Part shown: positions 24,651 to 36,060 of the stretch, one piece after another
How the letters are laid out: the number at the start of each line of letters is the position of its first letter
Numbering within the stretch: the stretch's first letter is position 1
Assembly: GCA_009617715.1 (NCBI GenBank)
Contig: VTFK01000328.1
Location: 62,001-126,000 of the forward strand
DNA length: 64,000 nt
Direction of reading: 5' to 3'
Origin: Plectrocnemia conspersa
Lineage: Eukaryota > Arthropoda > Insecta > Trichoptera > Polycentropodidae
Program-made: the position numbers and the translations under genes
Notes under the pieces: model-generated
Seen by the model: the letters and a program-made list of their open reading frames with translations, nothing else
The model's database searches: none
What the model was told of the DNA's origin: nothing

Positions 24651-25804
24651 GTATGTTTTAAAAAGACATCTCTATTTATAAAAAAATACTTTTATTAATC
24701 ATTGCTTTTGTGTTACACAGAAATATGGATACTCGACCGATTGTATATATTTTTGCGAAGCGATATCTTTTTGTGGGCGAAGGGCTCCGTGACTTCACGA
24801 TGTATATGATTCAACGACTCATAAGATACATACCGTTGAACTATGATAGAGCATTTTGTCAATCTGCAGTGGAGCACAATTGTGCCTACATTATTATAAA
24901 ATGTGTACCAACCTAATAATTTTATGTACATTTAAAAAAATGTTTTAAAATAAAATCAATATTTTTTACTTTGTTTTATTTTATTTGTTGATCTATTGAT
25001 AACACAGCATTATTTAATTGTTGTATAAATTATGAATCATATTTTATGATTGACAAACACTACCACTCAGGCATTATGACTAAGACTAAAACAATGTACT
25101 GCAAGCTGTAAATAATGGGGCGATTTCAAGGAGCAATCTTGAAAAAATCATATCAGCAGGTAATTTAACAGAATCGTATTTGTAAAAGACAGACAACAAA
25201 TATTTGCAGCAATATATTAATAAGCAATGGCATTAGAATAAAATAACATCATCAATTGTTGAACCAAACCAATGATTCATATTGCTCAGCTGCGAATAAA
25301 TAAAGCCGAGTCAAAGAGATTGTGTCACCAATATTTCGTCAAACAGAAAAATTTCATGTATTTAGAAATCTGCAGGTAGAACCTAAATTAATCATATGAG
25401 CTTTTCTATATAATTTATCTACTACTTGTGACGATTTACGTCAATATTTTACCGATCTTCACTTTAACAAAGTCGCTTAACTATAAATTTATATTAAATA
25501 CAGATTTTATAATGGTGTAATACTATTTTTTCAATCGTCATTATAACACTCCATCTCTCTTTATCATGTTTTCTGCAATATGCGTTATTTAAGCAAGCTC
25601 GAATTACGTCTTATTAGGGCAGACTAGTAAGTGTCAAGTTTAATACATATATTTATAAAAGTGCAATATGAAATTCATAATAGAACACTACACTATCTGG
25701 TTCTCAAATATCTACTTTTAGATTTATTCGACCAAGCAGAAAATAATTAATCACTTATTGTTAAATATGAATTTCATGCATGTATTTTTGGCATTATACT
25801 ATAA

Positions 25805-25880
25805 GGTCGGAATAGCGTAATCCGTAAGGTCTAGATTGGTAGTCAAGATGCCACAGGTTCAAGTCAAGTCAAAAACATTT
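25805..25880 (+). repeat. SINE 1 head fragment
   Basis: GGAATAGCGTAATCCGTAAG matches the A-box region of SINE 1 at 63765-63785 (reverse strand), followed by a degraded anticodon arm and a GGTTCAAG B-box-like stretch. The body is absent. Confidence 0.5.
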
Positions 25881-26110
25881 TAAACTCTCGTTTAAAACCG
25901 AAAAAAAACCAGATCTTGTCTTAAGTTATATTATTATTTCTCATGAAAAAGGGCGATTATTATGTCTTTAAATTGATCATGTAATAAGAGTATGTTCATT
26001 TATAAATTAATATTTAAATTCAAGTTATAAGTGTCTCAAAAATTGTCTGAAATATTTTTAGAAAACTTTTTAAAAAATTTAAAAATATATTAAATTTGCA
26101 TAATTTTAAA

Positions 26111-27299
26111 ATGAAAGATGAAGCAGCTAGCGCCGATGAGGCCGCATCTAAAGAATATCCCAACATTTTAAAGGGAATTATTGAAAGAGGTGGTCATAAA
26201 CGTGAACAAGTGCTTAACGTAGACGAAACAGGGCTTTATTGGAAGCGAATACCTGATTGCACGTAGTACATTTCAAAAACCGAAAAATCTGCGCCTGGTT
26301 ACAAGGTGTCTAAAGAACGATTAACTTTGCTACTTGGTGCAAATGCCGCGGGTGATTTTAAGCTAAGACCACTTTTAATATATTTGTCCGAAAATCCAAG
26401 GCCTCTTAAAGAACTAAATAAAAATCAATTACCCGTCATATGGAGATCCAACAAGAAAGCTCGGATGACTAAAGCTACTTTAGAGGATTGGTTCAAAAAT
26501 CACTTTTGCACAGAAGTGAAAAAATATTTGCGAGACAATAACTTAAGCAACAAGGCTTTGCTAATTTTGGATAATGCACCAGGGCATCCTACTAATTTAT
26601 CCGAACTATCTGAAGATGTCATGATTGAGTACCTTCCGAAAAATACAACAGCTTTGATCCAACCAATGGATCAGGGTGCAATAGCTACTTTTAAGGCATA
26701 TCACCTACGCCGTAAATCTTCAATTAAAACATTTTGGCAAAACTATAACATCAAGGATGCTGTTGACAGCATCAGTGAATCATGGAAGGAATTAAAATTA
26801 ACAACAATGAACCATCCTTGGAAAAGAATATGGCCAGAATGTGTAAAAAGTACTGGTGCAGAAGTTAATTGCCTTCCTGAAATTAGGCAAAACATTTTGG
26901 ATCTAGCACATGATTTCGGCTTTGAAGGTTTGAACGAACGTGATGTGCTTGATCTACTTGAAGCTGATAGGGAGCCCCTTTCATATAAGGAACTCATTCA
27001 GTTGCAAGCATAACCGGCATTTGATAAAGAGACAGAGCCTGTTGTATTATGTAAAATTGTCAAAAGCTTTTTCCTATTTCGAACAAGGAATCAACATCTT
27101 CCTTGAAAACGATCCTGACGTCGAGCGTAGCGCTAAAGTTTCTTGAGGAATTAACTCAGCCATTAGCTGTTATTAATCACTGAAGAACGAAAGAGACAAA
27201 AAGGCAAGACAAACAACGTTGGACAATTTTTTTAAGCCAGGCCCATCCTTACCAGCGAAAAATGAGAACGACAGTGATCTGCAGGTTACCATTTTTTGA
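26111..27299 (+). pseudogene. Tigger (pogo-group) DDE transposase, truncated
   Basis: The frame encodes the catalytic core of a Tigger/jerky transposase: LNVDETGLYW (first D at 26222), LLILDNAPGHP (second D at 26570) and LIQPMDQGAI (third D at 26669, 32 residues on). All three aspartates are present. A TAG at 26264 interrupts the frame near the start; from 26306 it is open to 27013. A frameshift near 27013-27060 and two stops (27144, about 27168) precede a C-terminal segment with QTTLDNFFKPG (from 27210), a good PCNA-interacting-peptide match. The N-terminal helix-turn-helix/CENP-B-type domains and left terminal repeat are missing. It is dead as an autonomous element. Confidence 0.85.
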
Positions 27300-27578
27300 T
27301 CGTCTTCAGATTAAAGCCATTTTAAAAAAAATTATATATGTATTCATACACATATTTTATGTAACATGAAGTTGTTTCATTTTTGTTTATGGATTATTGT
27401 TGGTTTTTGGAGTCTGTTATTATTTTATGTACAAATGTATGTACTTGTTATGTATGTATTTCTGATTTAAATGAAATAAAAATATAAAATGCATTTTAAA
27501 TGATAAACCAGGTTACATATTTAAAAAATTTGGAACCCATTGAATTTGTATGAATTTGTATTAGAATAATTGATTCGT

Positions 27579-27656
27579 TATACGGCTTTTCGCTTTGCGG
27601 CCAAGTTTCGTGGAACGTATCTAGGCCGTAAAGCGAGGTATGGGTGTATTGTACTG
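27579..27656 (+). mobile_element. Tigger right terminal region
   Basis: TTCGTTATACGGCTTTTCGC, then GTGGAACGTATCTAGG and GTAAAGCGAGGTATGGGTG, ending in TGTATTGTACTG. This is the characteristic Tigger end, read outward as CAGTACAATACACCC. The next bases are AT rather than a clear TA duplication. It lies 280 bp beyond the transposase stop, as expected. Confidence 0.8.
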
Positions 27657-27707
27657 ATTTGAACAGTTTTAACTATATAACCTGCACTATACAAAGCATG
27701 GTTTTTA

Positions 27708-27730
27708 ACAAGCTATATACCATTGCATTA
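27708..27730. repeat. Target-site duplication of the Jockey-like LINE (left)
   Basis: The 23-bp segment beginning AACAAGCTATATACC recurs at 30154-30176, right after the poly-A tail, with one mismatch (A to T at the 16th base). Confidence 0.9.
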
Positions 27731-30153
27731 CCCTTCCAATCACATGACGCCGTCAATTCTGGATATTGCTTTGGTCAAGGGTAACTTAAATACGTCAGAA
27801 ATGTATTGCAGAGGCGTCTTCTGACCAAAGTTATTCTCGCTGGAGGGTTCAGCGGAGGTAGTCTCTGAAACGCTTTTGACTATTTAAAAGCTGACTGGAA
27901 AAAGTTTAAAGATATAGTCGAGTCTCGTTTGCAAGATGAGCGACAGAATTATACCCGCATAACATTAAACAAATTGACGATGATATCAGTTATTTAACAT
28001 CCGTTATCGAAGAAGCTAAAATATCATCAATACCGACGCGTAAAAATCATAATAATAAAAAAATCAACTTACTCCACAACTTATCGAAATAATAAAATCA
28101 AAATAAACTAAGAAAACAGTGGCAAAATAATAAATCTCCGCGACTTAAAATCTGTAATAAACCGCGTAACTAGTTATATTCGCGATAAAATTCAGCAAAT
28201 AAAAAAACGAATCGTGGACGCGTAAACTAAAAAAAATCTAAACCCGGCAGATAATTCTTATGGAAAATAACTAAATCACTTAAATATAAACATTCGGAAA
28301 TACCCCATTAAAAAAAATGGAAAATTCATCGCATGCACGAACAAGGATAAGGCAGAAAATTTAGCCAGCGCTTTCTCCACATCTTATTCGCTTAGTGTAA
28401 ATTACTTAGATTCAAAAAATAGACAACAAAGTCGCCCGTGCGATACGAAATATTAATTCATCTAGCGTAGATATTAGTTTAGTGAACAAAGTTGGTTTTC
28501 AGAAGTTAATAAACATCATAAAAAAAATTTAAAGAATAGAAAAGTCCCGGTATAGATAAATTAGATAACGTTACGATAAAACAACTTCAAGAATTAGCAT
28601 CAATTATCTAACAAATATTTTTTAATGCCTGCTTAACATTTGGAAAACCGCAAAGATCCACCCAATTAAAAAGCCAGGAAAGGATAACACTATCGCAATT
28701 AATTATAAATGATTACCGTCATTCAGTAAACTATTTGAAAAAAATAATTTTATCACGTTTAAAGGATCTTTTGGGAATAAAATTATCAATGAACAATTTG
28801 GCTTCCGCGAAAACCAACGACTCATCAGCTCAATAGGTTAACAGAACACATCTCTGCTAATTTTAACATGAAAAAATCAACGGGACTCTTAATGTTAGAT
28901 GTGGAAAAAGCGTTTGATACTGTGTGGCATGATGGATTGATTTACAAACTCCACAAATATAAAACCCCTAACTATCTGCTACACTTGTTACGCTCCTACC
29001 TTGATCGTCGAAGTTATGTTGTTTCAGTAAATAATGAACAATCGATACCGCGTAATATCCCAGCTGGTGTTCCTCAGGGGAGTTTACTTGGACCGTTCCT
29101 TTTCATTTTGTACACAAATGATATACCTATTTTAAAAAATACTTGTCTTTCAATGTATGCCGATGATACGGCGATAATGAGTAGCTCTTACGGTCTTAAG
29201 CCTATTTCAATAAAATTGCAAAAATCCTTAACTCTCTTAAGTAATTATTTCAAAAAAGTGAAAAAAATAAAAATAAATCAGGACAAAACGGAGGCTATTT
29301 TTTTACAACTCGAAGACAACCTTTGCCCCCCGACTATTATAAGCGAGCAGGGAAAGTGTATAGAATGGAAGGCGAGCTACCTCGGAATTCACCTGGACTC
29401 CAAGCTTAAATTTAATAAACATATAACCGAACTTAAATCTAAAGGGCTCGCAGCCATTGCGGCGTTAAAACCAATTTTTTAATCGAAAAAAAGTGCGCTA
29501 AATACTAAAAATAAAATTCTATTATATAAGCAATTAATCAGACCGGCAATGACTTACGCCTGCCCAGTGTGGAGTAATACGTGTAATACTAACTTTTCTA
29601 AGCTACAAGTTGTTCAAAATAAAGCTATAAAATAATTTATAATACACCTTTTTTATACTAACCTCAAAAAAAACTTCATAATAAATATTTATTTAATTCC
29701 AACTATTAAAGAACATGTTCACCACCATACTAATAATTATTATAAAAAAAATACCGCGAAATCATACTAACCCGTTAATCTCAAGAATCGGTGATTACGA
29801 CAAAAAACAAACTCAAATTTAAATATAAACACAAAATGCCAAAGCACATCTTGCTCTGACGCATAAATTTTATCTATTAATTTAACATCCAGGTCCACGA
29901 GTTTTATATTAAAAATATATAATTTATAATTTTTTTTTTTTTTTTTTGTTAAAGGTGTTTATGTACTTTGACCTAAACTTAACGTATTTTATGTTCTTTT
30001 ATTATTCCTATTTTTTGTAATTCCTCTTAATTTAGCTAATCAATCGTAAATTGTGATAATGGTAATTAACCAGCAACCAATGAAATGTAAATATATATGT
30101 TTATAAAAATGTATTATTTAATTATGTAATAAACAAAAATTAAAAAAAAAAAA
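27731..30153 (+). mobile_element. Jockey-like non-LTR retrotransposon, 5'-truncated
   Basis: The insertion is bounded by a 23-bp target duplication and ends in a run of 12 A. It begins inside the endonuclease domain: SILDIALVKG is visible near 27759-27788, the C-terminal end of the APE-type endonuclease. The linker follows (ADWKKFKDIVESRLQ, SYLTSVIEEAKISS), then reverse transcriptase and a degraded C-terminal region (IRPAMTYACPVWSN). An internal T-rich run lies near 29930-29947. Truncation with TSD and poly-A is the hallmark of target-primed reverse transcription. Confidence 0.9.
28868..29482 (+). CDS. Reverse transcriptase domain of the Jockey-like LINE
   Basis: This is 204 uninterrupted codons. 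Motif A is LLMLDVEKAFDTVWHDGL, motif B is AGVPQGSLLGPFLFILYTND, motif C is MYADDTAIM (catalytic YADD), then TEAIFL and YLGIHLDSKLKF. The fingers region upstream (FSKLF, NEQFGF) is broken by frame changes, and the frame ends in TAA at 29480. The palm is therefore readable, but the polyprotein is not intact. It would copy LINE RNA at a nicked target; this copy is almost certainly inactive. Confidence 0.85.
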   Translation: MKKSTGLLMLDVEKAFDTVWHDGLIYKLHKYKTPNYLLHLLRSYLDRRSYVVSVNNEQSIPRNIPAGVPQGSLLGPFLFILYTNDIPILKNTCLSMYADDTAIMSSSYGLKPISIKLQKSLTLLSNYFKKVKKIKINQDKTEAIFLQLEDNLCPPTIISEQGKCIEWKASYLGIHLDSKLKFNKHITELKSKGLAAIAALKPIF

Positions 30154-30176
30154 AACAAGCTATATACCTTTGCATT
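30154..30176. repeat. Target-site duplication (right)
   Basis: Matches 27708-27730 at 22 of 23 positions. Confidence 0.9.
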
Positions 30177-31490
30177 GTTATGGAGTAAGAATTCAGCTTA
30201 TAGTTAAATAGTCATGTTATAGATGAAGGCTTTTAAAAAATATATTATATATAACAACACAACTGCACGAATAAAATCTATTTTTAACTGAGAGCTTTTA
30301 ATATCGCGTTCGAAATAAATACCTGATGATACTTGGAAATACATTCGCACAAACCGTCACACGCTTCGTTTTTATCAAAGCGATATCGCGCTGACGGGCG
30401 GCCATTTTGACCAAAGGTAGGCGTCGAGCAGCCATACAACCGAATATAAATATGGTGAAAAAAAGCGTATAATATTGACGGGATTGTGGGCCCAAAAACG
30501 GATTATCTGATGTTTAACCCTTAACTGCTACCATATTATTTTGTAGCGTAACTAATATGTACGTAACATGTCAAATAAAAAAAATCTTTTGTGAAATATT
30601 TTTTGGGCTTTTCTGAAACGCTTTATTTGATATAATAGAATCATTTAGATTTATCTATAAAATAAAACTAAAATTTTGTAAAAAATTATGTACTTAAGCA
30701 ATGTGCATTTTTTAATGAATTTATAAGTGAACGCAATTTTAACAAAATAATATGTTTCAAAGTACTTCAAGTGTTTCTTAAATTTAAAATAAAATGCCAG
30801 TTGTAGCTCGATCATTATATTCAATTAGATGTTTTTCTGCAGAAAGTTAAGAACCACTTAGTACCTTCCAAACACATTTTTCTAATTGCAATTATAATAA
30901 AAGTATAAGTTAAATCAAGCATATATTTAGAATTTTATTTGTTATATCAAACATGACCATATTTGGATATCTGTATGTAACGAATATTTGTATATTTTAG
31001 CGATTAATTGAAATCGAGCTTGTTTTTCGAAGTATTAAACTAGTTCGTAACGCTCTCGAATCTTGTTCCTTTGTCTGAAATCTCTAAGGTACTTTATGTT
31101 GTTAATTCAGAGTAAATGTATCTGTATCTTAGCGGTGTTTAGTTTTAGGAGCGTTCGAGTTCAATACATTGTATTCTCGACGTAGTGTATACTCAATAAA
31201 GCCTTATCTGAAGTTGTTAAATGATAGTAGCTGCTCTACATATCTATTATCGCTTCCCATATTCAAAGACGCCAGCGAAAAAACCCAATAAAACCAACTA
31301 TATTTAAGGTCGCTACGAAATAACGTATCATACAGAGCAAAAACGCTAATAAATATCTATTGATATAAATCAGTGACACATGGATCCTGGTGTTTTTTAA
31401 TTTATATTGTGTCTTAGAGATCGGATTTAGTAATTATTATATATATAATATTTTTGATCAACCATCACTAGTTTTCTTAGATTTTCCTAA
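30177..31490. other. No gene seen; small island at 30340-30480
   Basis: 30340-30480 has balanced composition and a GGGCGGCCATTTTG segment that contains a YY1/Pho-type GCCAT core. The remainder is AT-rich with no recognised feature. Confidence 0.35.
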
Positions 31491-31569
31491 TCTCGCGAAT
31501 AAACATCATGATGAATAATTAATTTTTAACTGAAAATTCTTGATAAATCACAAAATAATAATAGTTTGT

Positions 31570-31680
31570 AATTAATAAAATAAATGTCACTGATTTAAAC
31601 ATTGATTTTAGAATCGCATTGTTTTTGCCCCGTCGTAACGCATTGGGCTACAACCAAAAATGTTTAAGTGACACGTAATC
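31570..31680 (+). repeat. SINE 1 3' part
   Basis: AATGTCACTGATTT and CGTCGTAACGCATTGGGCTAC match the 3' half of SINE 1, including the terminal hairpin's left stem. The head is missing. Confidence 0.55.
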
Positions 31681-32140
31681 CACATGAAAAACCTTCTTGT
31701 AAAGGCAGAAATTCTGCATTTGTGTTTATAAGAAGCATGACAAACATTGACAAATGCTGTTGAAAGGTTTATTTCATAAACCTGCATTTAAAAATCTAAA
31801 AAAATTGTCATCGCCTTCGAGAGGATGAAAACTGTGTTGTTGGTCCACTAGAGCCTGTCAACATCAGTTATTATAGTATTTGTAAATAATTATAATACAC
31901 ATTTTGGTATGTGCCTAAAGAATAGCGATTAATTAATATTTTTTATGACTTAGAAACATCTTCGAGCAAAAAAGTATGGTTAGGTTCATAATATTTTTTT
32001 ATGTGAATAACGTAAGGAGCAGGTTAGACAGCACAATATGGTATTGTGTTGAAAGATGACAGATATATGATTAAAACAGAAAAACGTGAGTGGTCTGACA
32101 GGCCTCTGATAGTATTTAAGGGTTAAAAAGGGGGACGTAC

Positions 32141-32244
32141 CTTCGGATGGTCTCTGACGGGCACTACGACTCTAACAGCCACTTTTATCGGCTTGTCCCT
32201 CGTGATGTCCACCATTCGCCTCTCGCAACCCCCTCGGCTGGTAT
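32141..32244 (-). CDS. Exon of a STAR/KH RNA-binding protein (Sam68/qkr58E-like)
   Basis: Bounded on the minus strand by TTTTCACAG and GTACGT, this 104-nt exon enters in phase 1 (two bases complete a codon) and leaves in phase 0. It encodes MVDITRDKPIKVAVRVVVPV followed by RDHPK. That is the start of the maxi-KH domain of Sam68/KHDRBS and Drosophila quaking-related 58E proteins, whose next residues are normally F-N-F-V-G-K-L-L-G-P. Those proteins bind U/A-rich pre-mRNA and regulate splicing. The exon is GC-rich with no stops, so it looks functional. I could not find the next (lower-coordinate) or preceding exon in the window. The upstream residues (RGGCERR) are less conserved. Confidence 0.8.
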
Positions 32245-32639
32245 CTGTGAAAATAAACAATAAAACAACATATAATACTCATGAGTGAAATACACATTTT
32301 TTGCTGTATAATATTCGGTTGGGAAAAATATTTTTTATGTGCGAAACTGACCAAGCGATAAAACCGTGTTGACGCCATTATCTGTGTGAGCCTAAAAATG
32401 GGACGGTGAATAAAAATATCGTACATTGCTGACATCTGAAGCGCGTTTGGAAAATGTCAGATTTAATCTGGCATATAATGTGTTCATATTTTTATTTTTT
32501 ACGCTATAATTATGAAAGACTTGGTATTTTTGTCGACATCTACATATAAAATAATTCATATTTTATATGGTAAAAAGATGGTTATTACATAAATCAGGAA
32601 AGTTTTTATTAAAAATCTGAGCATTATAACAGATTTCCA

Positions 32640-32850
32640 TAAAGTGTCATGATGGACATAATACAAATAAACATTAAAAATCACATCTAAAATAAATAAA
32701 CACCATCCCACATACATTTTATCAGCTCTTCATAGCTATCGCCAACAACATCCTTATGCAAGAGGAGCGTTCTTAATTGCTGACGTTCTGGCCGCAACGG
32801 TCAAGAATAAGGGACGCAATCGTGACTATCTAAAGCGCTCTAAAGTATGC
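32640..32850 (-). mobile_element. LINE B 3' end, copy 3
   Basis: GTGTCATGATGGAC, an A-rich spacer, CATTTTATCAGCTCTTCATAGC and GGACGCAATCGTGAC follow the order seen at 4905-5205 and 44300-44620. 5'-truncated. Confidence 0.6.
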
Positions 32851-33116
32851 GTATCCAACTTTTTTCATATTCTAGATCGCATTACTCGATTTGTCAAGGA
32901 CTGCATATAGTTTAATATATTTTTTTACAGTGTAACCTGTATTACCAATGGGTGGATTACAACTTTACTTGTTACACAAAAGATAAAAACATATTATTTT
33001 GAATGTGAACACTAAGATTATTTTTGCGTCATCAGTGCATCATTATAAGGCTTAATAATGGAAGTAGCGGCGCAAAGAGTATTTTAAAAATGCTTGTTTA
33101 AAAATTTGTTTTCATT

Positions 33117-33262
33117 TTACTTTTTGTGTGCTTCATACGCTTCATTACCAGAGTATATTTTTAAAGTGCAGGGTATTTTTTATTACATTTAACTTTTTGT
33201 GTGCTTCATATGCTTCATTACCAGAGTATATTTTTAAAGTGCAGGGAATTTTTTATTATGCA
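33117..33262. repeat. Tandem duplication of ~73 bp
   Basis: Two adjacent copies of a unit containing TTTTTGTGTGCTTCATA and TTACCAGAGTATATTTTT, differing at only a few bases. No coding role is apparent. Confidence 0.8.
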
Positions 33263-33523
33263 GTTATAAACTAATGAAATTTTGGTAAAGACACTAGAAT
33301 ATCGTTTATAATATTGTCCATTTATAACGTCGTTTAATTAATGTATAATATTAGAAATCAGTTATACTTTATAAAATGCGTACTAACGATTTAATTTTTT
33401 ATCGTCGTTTACTATATCTCATTTGCGTTAACACAGTCAGTTCGGAGATATTTATTTCATCATTATTTATTATTAAAAAAGAGATGGCAAGCTTGGGTTT
33501 ACGTTCCTACTATCAGCTCTAAA

Positions 33524-34071
33524 CAGGGCTGTGGTGTCGTTGGAAATTGATCCCGATTCCGACTCCGAATTTAAAATTTCGATAAGATAATCTTAAAATA
33601 TAAAATGTATTTTAATTTTATTTTTATTTATTTTCATTTTTATAACAACAAAAAACAAAAAATAATGAATAATTTTTGGTATACAATTTATCATGATATT
33701 GGAAATGTTCAATGATAGGATGTGAGTCAGATAATGTGTTAGCGAATTAGGTGTGAAAGTCATTAGTAAATACATATTATTCCTAATGTCATATGTAAAT
33801 ATGACTAGTGCAGAAACATGACCCTGGATGTCATTCGATTGGATTAGTGCCGCGCCATTGTATGTGTCTACGTATGACCACTCCGGCCGGTGACCGGTCA
33901 GCTGTTGTTGGGTATTTAATTAAGTGCATATTAACTTTTGTTATACCGACTCAAAACGCATGGCGCACGACGAACAATTAAAAAATATTGGTCGGGGTGG
34001 AAAGGGTTAAAATGAAGTCGGAGTCTTTAGATTTTTTACGACTCTGACACCAGCTCCGATCCACAGCCCTG
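33524..34071. mobile_element. Non-autonomous hAT element (MITE), 548 bp
   Basis: The ends are CAGGGCTGTGGTGTCG and its mirror CTCCGATCCACAGCCCTG; internal GAATCGGGA/GTCGGAGTC tracts match the widespread CAGGGCTGTGGAGTCGGAG-type hAT ends. Flanking octamers GCTCTAAA (33516-33523) and CCTCTAAA (34072-34079) agree at 7 of 8 positions. It contains no transposase frame. Confidence 0.85.
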
Positions 34072-34659
34072 CCTCTAAAGCAAACGATACGCCAACACGC
34101 AAAGACGCCAACATCTACCATCCTTCAGTTCTCTGTAAATTTTATTACTTTCCGTAAGAAAAAAATGGTCTAAGCCGTCGCACTAAGTTATCTAAAATAA
34201 TGTTTTAATTACTGTCCATTTCTTCCAAAAGACTTCCAATATAATTCACTATATTTATAATAGTTTTCATCACAGCATATACTTCGCGATGGAAGTACGT
34301 GCTGCTAAATCTTTTAGGTGTAATATGCAGTGAAATAATAAGAGGTTTGTTAAATTGTATTTCTACTTTAATAGCGAAATAAATTTGTTTACAGATATAG
34401 GACATTAATCAGTGCAGCATTATTATTTTATTGAAAAGTACTAATACAATCGAGATAATCTGTGTTATTGGTTTGCTTCTTTATAAATAGGGATTTCAAA
34501 AAAAATTATATATTAAATTCTTTTTAACGCAATATCTAATGAAAACGGAACACTCATGTTGCTTAAATGTCGGTACTTAAACCCAAGGCCAGTATAATAT
34601 TGCAAATTTAGGTTTGAGAGCCCTAGGGGTGTGACTTCGTAGCCAGTGAGACGCTTGGT

Positions 34660-35070
34660 GAAATATAGTTAGAGTTTTATTAAATAATACAACTGTGACA
34701 GACGATAAATGGCGAGATGTTTTCTCCGAGCGGTGGTGGAGAAGATGGCGCAGGGATGATGTCCATGGGTGGTCCTCGGCTTAGCAGCGACAGTATAGTG
34801 GAGGATGATACTTTTATGCTCGTATGGAGGAATCATGTCTCTGAGTGGCTGCTTGTGCCCTTTCCTCATCGGAGTCCAGGCTTAAGTATTCAGGGGTGCA
34901 AAGCTTGCTGACCAACAACCATCACGCAGCCATTATCCAGCCAATGGATGTACTCGTTTCTTAGAACAGGGAAATAGGTATACGCCTTTAGAAAGCAACA
35001 TTAGCTTGATATGCATTGTCCAAGATCGTATGATGTAACGGAAAATTTTTATTGAATTTATCAAACAATA
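34660..35070 (+). repeat. Dispersed repeat family A, copy 2
   Basis: It contains GATAAATGGCGAGATGTTTTC, GAGCGGTGGTGGAGAAG, CTCATCGGAGTCCAGG, CAAAGCTTGCTGACCAA and GCATTGTCCAAGATCGTA in the same order as the copy at 62230. It sits directly beside the truncated LINE fragment at 35098-35250. The two short overlapping frames on opposite strands are compositional. Confidence 0.65.
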
Positions 35071-35084
35071 TTTTAGACACATTA

Positions 35085-35255
35085 ATAAAACATTTTTAGG
35101 TCGTCAGCATACAATAAATATTCAGAGTTATTAATTGTCACGTGTATGTCGTTATTAAAAAGCAAAAAGAGCAGAGGAAATTGAAAATCTGTGGTATTCC
35201 AGAATGAGAAAATTACTCATTCGAGTGACGATATCAGTAGCTCATTGAGAGATTT
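35085..35255 (-). pseudogene. LINE reverse transcriptase scrap (motifs B-C)
   Basis: Minus-strand reading gives SGIPQ, a frame change, then LLFLLFNNDIHVTINNSE and LLYADD, which are motifs B and C of a non-LTR reverse transcriptase. It stops at YADDL, where repeat A begins. It resembles LINE B at 45193-45423 in arrangement. Confidence 0.7.
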
Positions 35256-35259
35256 TTCC

Positions 35260-36015
35260 CCGCTTTCGAAAGACACAAGAAATTAGTGATGATGTAGATA
35301 AAATTATTGTGTATATATCTGTGAAGAATTATTAAAAGAACTTATCAATATGGAGTTTTTGATAAACGATTTATCACTTTTTTATGGATCGTACGTCTCT
35401 ACAAATCAGGAAACGATGAACTTTAAGTGACAAATTGAAAATTATTTGAAGTGAAAGAAGGAGAATAACATGACAGCCTTGCAATATTATTAGAGCTACG
35501 CGATTTAAGCTTATCAAAATCGTACTTCATGTTTAAAATGTAGCTGAATAGTGAGTTCAGTTGATCAAGAGATAAGTATGATTCTTTATAAACGGGATAA
35601 AAATAAACGATATCTTAATACCCATCGAAAATATGAAATACTTTCGTTTATGTAATATATCATAATCGCAAACCATCTGATTTTATAAAATACAACAATA
35701 TTATTATTGCAAATTTGTTTTTCGAATATCTTAAATTTTTTTATAGCACAACTAATTATTTTTAAATTTTATTATATGCTTTAATAAATTATATTTTTTA
35801 TGTGTAATATGTATTAAATACTTTCGGTAAATTTACATAATTAGTATTATTTATACTAATATATTTATAATACACACAAAAACCTTTTTTAATTAAATAA
35901 TAAATAGTTAGATGTCTAATGATACATATTCTATATGTTGTGTATAGTGCAAACTACATAAATGTAGCTTGATTACGGCGCATAATGTCACAATTAAACG
36001 GGTTAAACATCAAAG
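35260..36015. other. AT-rich, nothing recognised
   Basis: Low-complexity DNA without frames, splice-bounded exons or repeats that I can identify. Confidence 0.4.
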
Positions 36016-36020
36016 GAGTC

Positions 36021-36060
36021 ACAGTGGCGGCTCGTGCACGACACACAGGGGTGGCGTATA
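36021..36060 (+). mobile_element. hAT-like terminal sequence
   Basis: CAGTGGCGGCTCGTGCACG followed by CACACAGGGGTGGCG is typical of a hAT end (CAGTGGCG start). I could not find the matching right end or transposase, so the extent of the element is unknown. Confidence 0.45.

Noticed and set aside
24710..24931. Opposite-strand 68- and 72-codon frames
   Set aside because: Mutually exclusive shadows with no splice or family evidence.
33117..33262. CRISPR-like array
   Set aside because: Only two adjacent copies without spacers, in a eukaryotic context; a simple tandem duplication.
34669..34911. Overlapping frames on both strands in the GC-rich block
   Set aside because: They lie within repeat A, and the corresponding frame is not kept in other copies.
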